Source: Saccharopolyspora gregorii (GTDB lineage: Bacteria; Actinomycetota; Actinomycetes; Mycobacteriales; Pseudonocardiaceae). From it: 64,000 nucleotides of DNA. Each line of letters opens with the position of its first letter. Position 1 is the first letter of the stretch. Below the pieces are notes generated by a model. It saw nothing but the letters and a program-made list of their open reading frames with translations. It searched no databases and was not told the DNA's origin. Location of the stretch: positions 5,022,001 through 5,086,000 of the forward strand of contig NZ_CP059556.1 in the NCBI RefSeq assembly GCF_024734405.1. The letters are read 5' to 3'. The position numbers and the translations under genes were made by a program. Below are positions 61,144 through 64,000 of the stretch, in pieces.

Positions 61144-61362
61144 ATGAACACGACCGCCGAACAGACCACCGCCGCCGAGCCCCGCTCGCACGTCCGCCGC
61201 ATCGCGTTCGCCGCGATTGCGGTGCCCGCGCTGATGGTCGGGCTGGCGCTGCCCGCGAACGCCGCGGAGCTCACCCCGATCGCCGAAGCCCTGGACACGA
61301 CCGTGGCCGCCACGCTGTCCTCGCTGGGCGCCGCGCTGGACGCGCTGGGCCTGGCGGCCTGA
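61144..61362 (+). CDS. Small secreted amphipathic peptide precursor
   Basis: This 72-residue protein has a long signal peptide (SHVRRIAFAAIAVPALMVGLALPANA) with likely cleavage after ANA, leaving about 32 residues: AELTPIAEALDTTVAATLSS followed by LGAALDALGLAA. The mature part is predicted as an amphipathic helix with leucine and alanine at regular intervals and net negative charge. There is no Cys, so it is not a bacteriocin of the disulfide type. The ribosome-binding site is weak. The preceding 60854-61143 contains no other gene that I can support. Role unknown. Confidence 0.6.
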   Translation: MNTTAEQTTAAEPRSHVRRIAFAAIAVPALMVGLALPANAAELTPIAEALDTTVAATLSSLGAALDALGLAA

Positions 61363-61424
61363 CCCGGAGCCCGGCCGCCCGGCGCGTGGGCGGCCGGGCA
61401 CCGCGAGCCCCCGGGCACCGGTCC

Positions 61425-61988
61425 TCATGGCCGCAACCCCGCCACCAGGTCGGCGGGGGTCAACTTGACCGGGAACGGCTGCTGCACCTCGAACACCTCG
61501 TCCTCACGCGCGCGGGCGATCCGCTGGTACCCGGACCCGCCCACCAGCTCCCACGCGGTGATCGACGGCTCCTCCAGGTCCGGGTCCACCAGCCAGAAGA
61601 ACCGAGCGCCCAACCGCGCGTAGACCGCCTTCTTCAACGTCGAGTCCTTGATCCTGCTGCTCGCCGAGACCACCTCGACCGCCAGCACCGGGGCGGTGGG
61701 CAGGTTCCGCAGCGTCAGGTCGTCGTGGCGGGCCACCAGGACGTCCGGCCGCAGCTCGGTGAACGGGTCCGGGCGCACCGCGAACGGCGCGGGCAGCACC
61801 CGGTACTCCGCGGTGCAGGCGATGTGCAGCTGCGAGGCCAGCTCCACCACCGCCGCCTGGTGCGGCCAGCCGGGCAGCGCGCTCACCATCAGCTCACCGT
61901 CGACCAGCTCGTACCTGCGGCCGTCCTCCGGGGAACCGTCCAGGTCGTGCACGCTGAACGGCCGTCCCGCCCCCGTCTCGATCCGCAT
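61425..61988 (-). CDS. Uma2-family (DUF820) nuclease-fold protein
   Basis: This 187-residue protein has the DUF820/Uma2 restriction-endonuclease-like fold: RRYELVDGELMVSALPGWPHQAAVVELASQLH, the acidic motif TELRPDVLVAR, LAVEVVSASSRIKDSTLKKAVYARLGARFFWLVDPD. Asp in RPDVLV, Glu in VEVVS and the following Lys form the PD-(D/E)xK site. GAGGTGG lies 5 nt upstream of the ATG at 61988. Uma2 proteins are abundant in actinobacteria and cyanobacteria; their biological target is not known. Confidence 0.88.
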   Translation of the reverse strand: MRIETGAGRPFSVHDLDGSPEDGRRYELVDGELMVSALPGWPHQAAVVELASQLHIACTAEYRVLPAPFAVRPDPFTELRPDVLVARHDDLTLRNLPTAPVLAVEVVSASSRIKDSTLKKAVYARLGARFFWLVDPDLEEPSITAWELVGGSGYQRIARAREDEVFEVQQPFPVKLTPADLVAGLRP

Positions 61989-62111
61989 GATCGCCACCTC
62001 TTCCCGCTCGTCGCTGCGCCCCGGCGGCACGAGCGCCACCGGAACCGGTCTGCGATGAAGAGGGGCCAACCCGCCGTTCTGATACAGCGCTCACCGGAAG
62101 GTGTGAAAACG

Positions 62112-62149
62112 CAGTGGGCGGGAGCCCCCGTTCGGGGACTCCCGCCCAC
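62112..62149. terminator. Strong hairpin upstream of the Uma2 gene
   Basis: A 12-bp stem (62112-62123 with 62138-62149, AGTGGGCGGGAG and complement) continues with CCCCG/CGGGG after one mismatch. It separates aceA from the Uma2 gene. The whole interval 61989-62324 holds no gene and three hairpins. Confidence 0.65.
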
Positions 62150-62203
62150 TCGCACCATTGCGATCACGCACACCCCGCCACAGGGCCGCTGGTGCGTCTG
62201 AGA

Positions 62204-62280
62204 TGAGCGCTCCCGCGACGAGCGCTCAGCCGTGCTGCCGGGTGGGGAACGCGGTTCCGGCCGCCGCGGACCGGAACCGC
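62204..62280 (-). terminator. Double hairpin downstream of aceA
   Basis: Two perfect stems follow the aceA stop: a 10-bp stem (62251-62260 with 62271-62280, GCGGTTCCGG and complement) and a 9-bp stem (62204-62212 with 62220-62228, TGAGCGCTC and complement). They probably terminate the aceA transcript. Confidence 0.65.
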
Positions 62281-62324
62281 CGCCCCCCGCCCGTCCGGCG
62301 CCTCGGCACCGGATCAGGTCGCGA

Positions 62325-63647
<1,323 letters not shown>

Positions 63648-63767
63648 GGTCTTCCCCTTCCGGGATGTTCGTTGCGGCGTTGCTGGACCCAGTCTTGCCG
63701 CAGAACCACCCCGTTCAGCGAAGAAATCCAAGGAAATTTCGGCCCTTTTTCTGCTAGCATCAACGCC

Positions 63768-64000
63768 ATGGCCGAGTTCGCCCCCGAAGAAGACCGCAAT
63801 TTTTCCACCGACCAAGACCTCCTGGTCTTCGGTCAGAGATTGCGCCACCTGCGCCGCGCCGCCGGGCTCACCCTGGTTGAGCTGGGCGAACGCGTCGGCC
63901 GCGCGCCATCTCAGCTGTCCCTGCTGGAGAACGGGCACCGGGAGCCGAAGCTCTCGTTGCTGCGCGCGCTCGCCGACGCCCTGGGCAGCTCGGTGGACGA
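63768..64000 (+). CDS. RamB-like XRE-family regulator of acetate metabolism (3' end missing)
   Basis: Seventy-seven codons are visible before the window ends. After an acidic N-terminus ([19 protein letters not shown]) comes an XRE helix-turn-helix: [55 protein letters not shown]. This is the N-terminus of RamB-type regulators, which in Corynebacterium and Mycobacterium control isocitrate lyase. TAGCAT lies exactly 7 nt before the ATG (leaderless). An 8-nt palindrome GAAATTTC at 63733-63740 sits in the shared intergenic region and is a possible operator. The assignment depends mainly on the divergent aceA gene. Confidence 0.85.
   Translation, partial: MAEFAPEEDRNFSTDQDLLVFGQRLRHLRRAAGLTLVELGERVGRAPSQLSLLENGHREPKLSLLRALADALGSSVD

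Overview
The window is about 64 kb of very GC-rich DNA with strong third-position GC bias. It is chromosomal sequence from an actinomycete. The gene order dgt/dnaG, glyS | smtB-zur, uppS-recO, era, ybeY-phoH, dnaJ-hrcA, hemW | sulfite reductase-cysH matches the conserved order I recall from Mycobacterium. Together with the protein composition this suggests a member of the Pseudonocardiaceae (Saccharopolyspora- or Amycolatopsis-like); the genus is a guess. I see no insertion sequence, prophage, CRISPR array, rRNA or replication origin. One tRNA (Asn, GTT) is present.

Layout. 1-3470: a GlxA-type regulator (5' end cut), a divergent XRE-cupin regulator/EamA exporter pair, a secreted S1 protease and tRNA-Asn. 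3.6-12.2 kb: a trans-aconitate methyltransferase-like gene, dnaG, an ECF41 sigma factor with its AhpD-like partner, a serpin, dgt and a DUF218 protein. 12.2-17 kb: glyS, the divergent zinc-regulator pair smtB-zur, and a two-gene permease module. 17.2-30.6 kb: a long leftward series of housekeeping genes for polyprenyl synthesis, recombination, ribosome maturation and chaperones. 30.6-36.8 kb: sulfate assimilation (sulfite reductase, Zn-ribbon protein, cysH, cysD, cysN, sirohydrochlorin chelatase), preceded by an unannotated 29-codon leader peptide and a hairpin. 37.3-45.3 kb: two large adjacent genes carrying five ADP-ribosylglycohydrolase domains, three of which have lost metal ligands, plus an SseB-like N-terminus. 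45.3-52 kb: an enoyl-CoA hydratase, an orphan barstar, two tiny membrane proteins and a four-gene valine-degradation operon. 52.2-58 kb: a GntR-controlled operon (kinase, GntP permease, SDR, TIM-barrel isomerase) for an unidentified small sugar or sugar acid. 58-64 kb: methyltransferase, MOSC protein, nitronate monooxygenase, a small secreted peptide, a Uma2 nuclease-fold protein, isocitrate lyase and the start of a divergent RamB-like regulator.

How parts work together. The sulfur genes form one reductive route from sulfate via APS to sulfide, with the chelatase supplying siroheme for the sulfite reductase. The valine genes turn isobutyryl-CoA into propionyl-CoA, and isocitrate lyase allows growth on acetyl-CoA. 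Many operon-first genes have a TANNNT-like -10 hexamer exactly 6-8 nt before the start codon, which implies leaderless mRNAs. The most unusual items are the ADP-ribosylglycohydrolase array, the putative cysteine attenuator, the hairpin array at the place usually held by rsmE, and the sugar-type operon with an operator over a near-consensus promoter.
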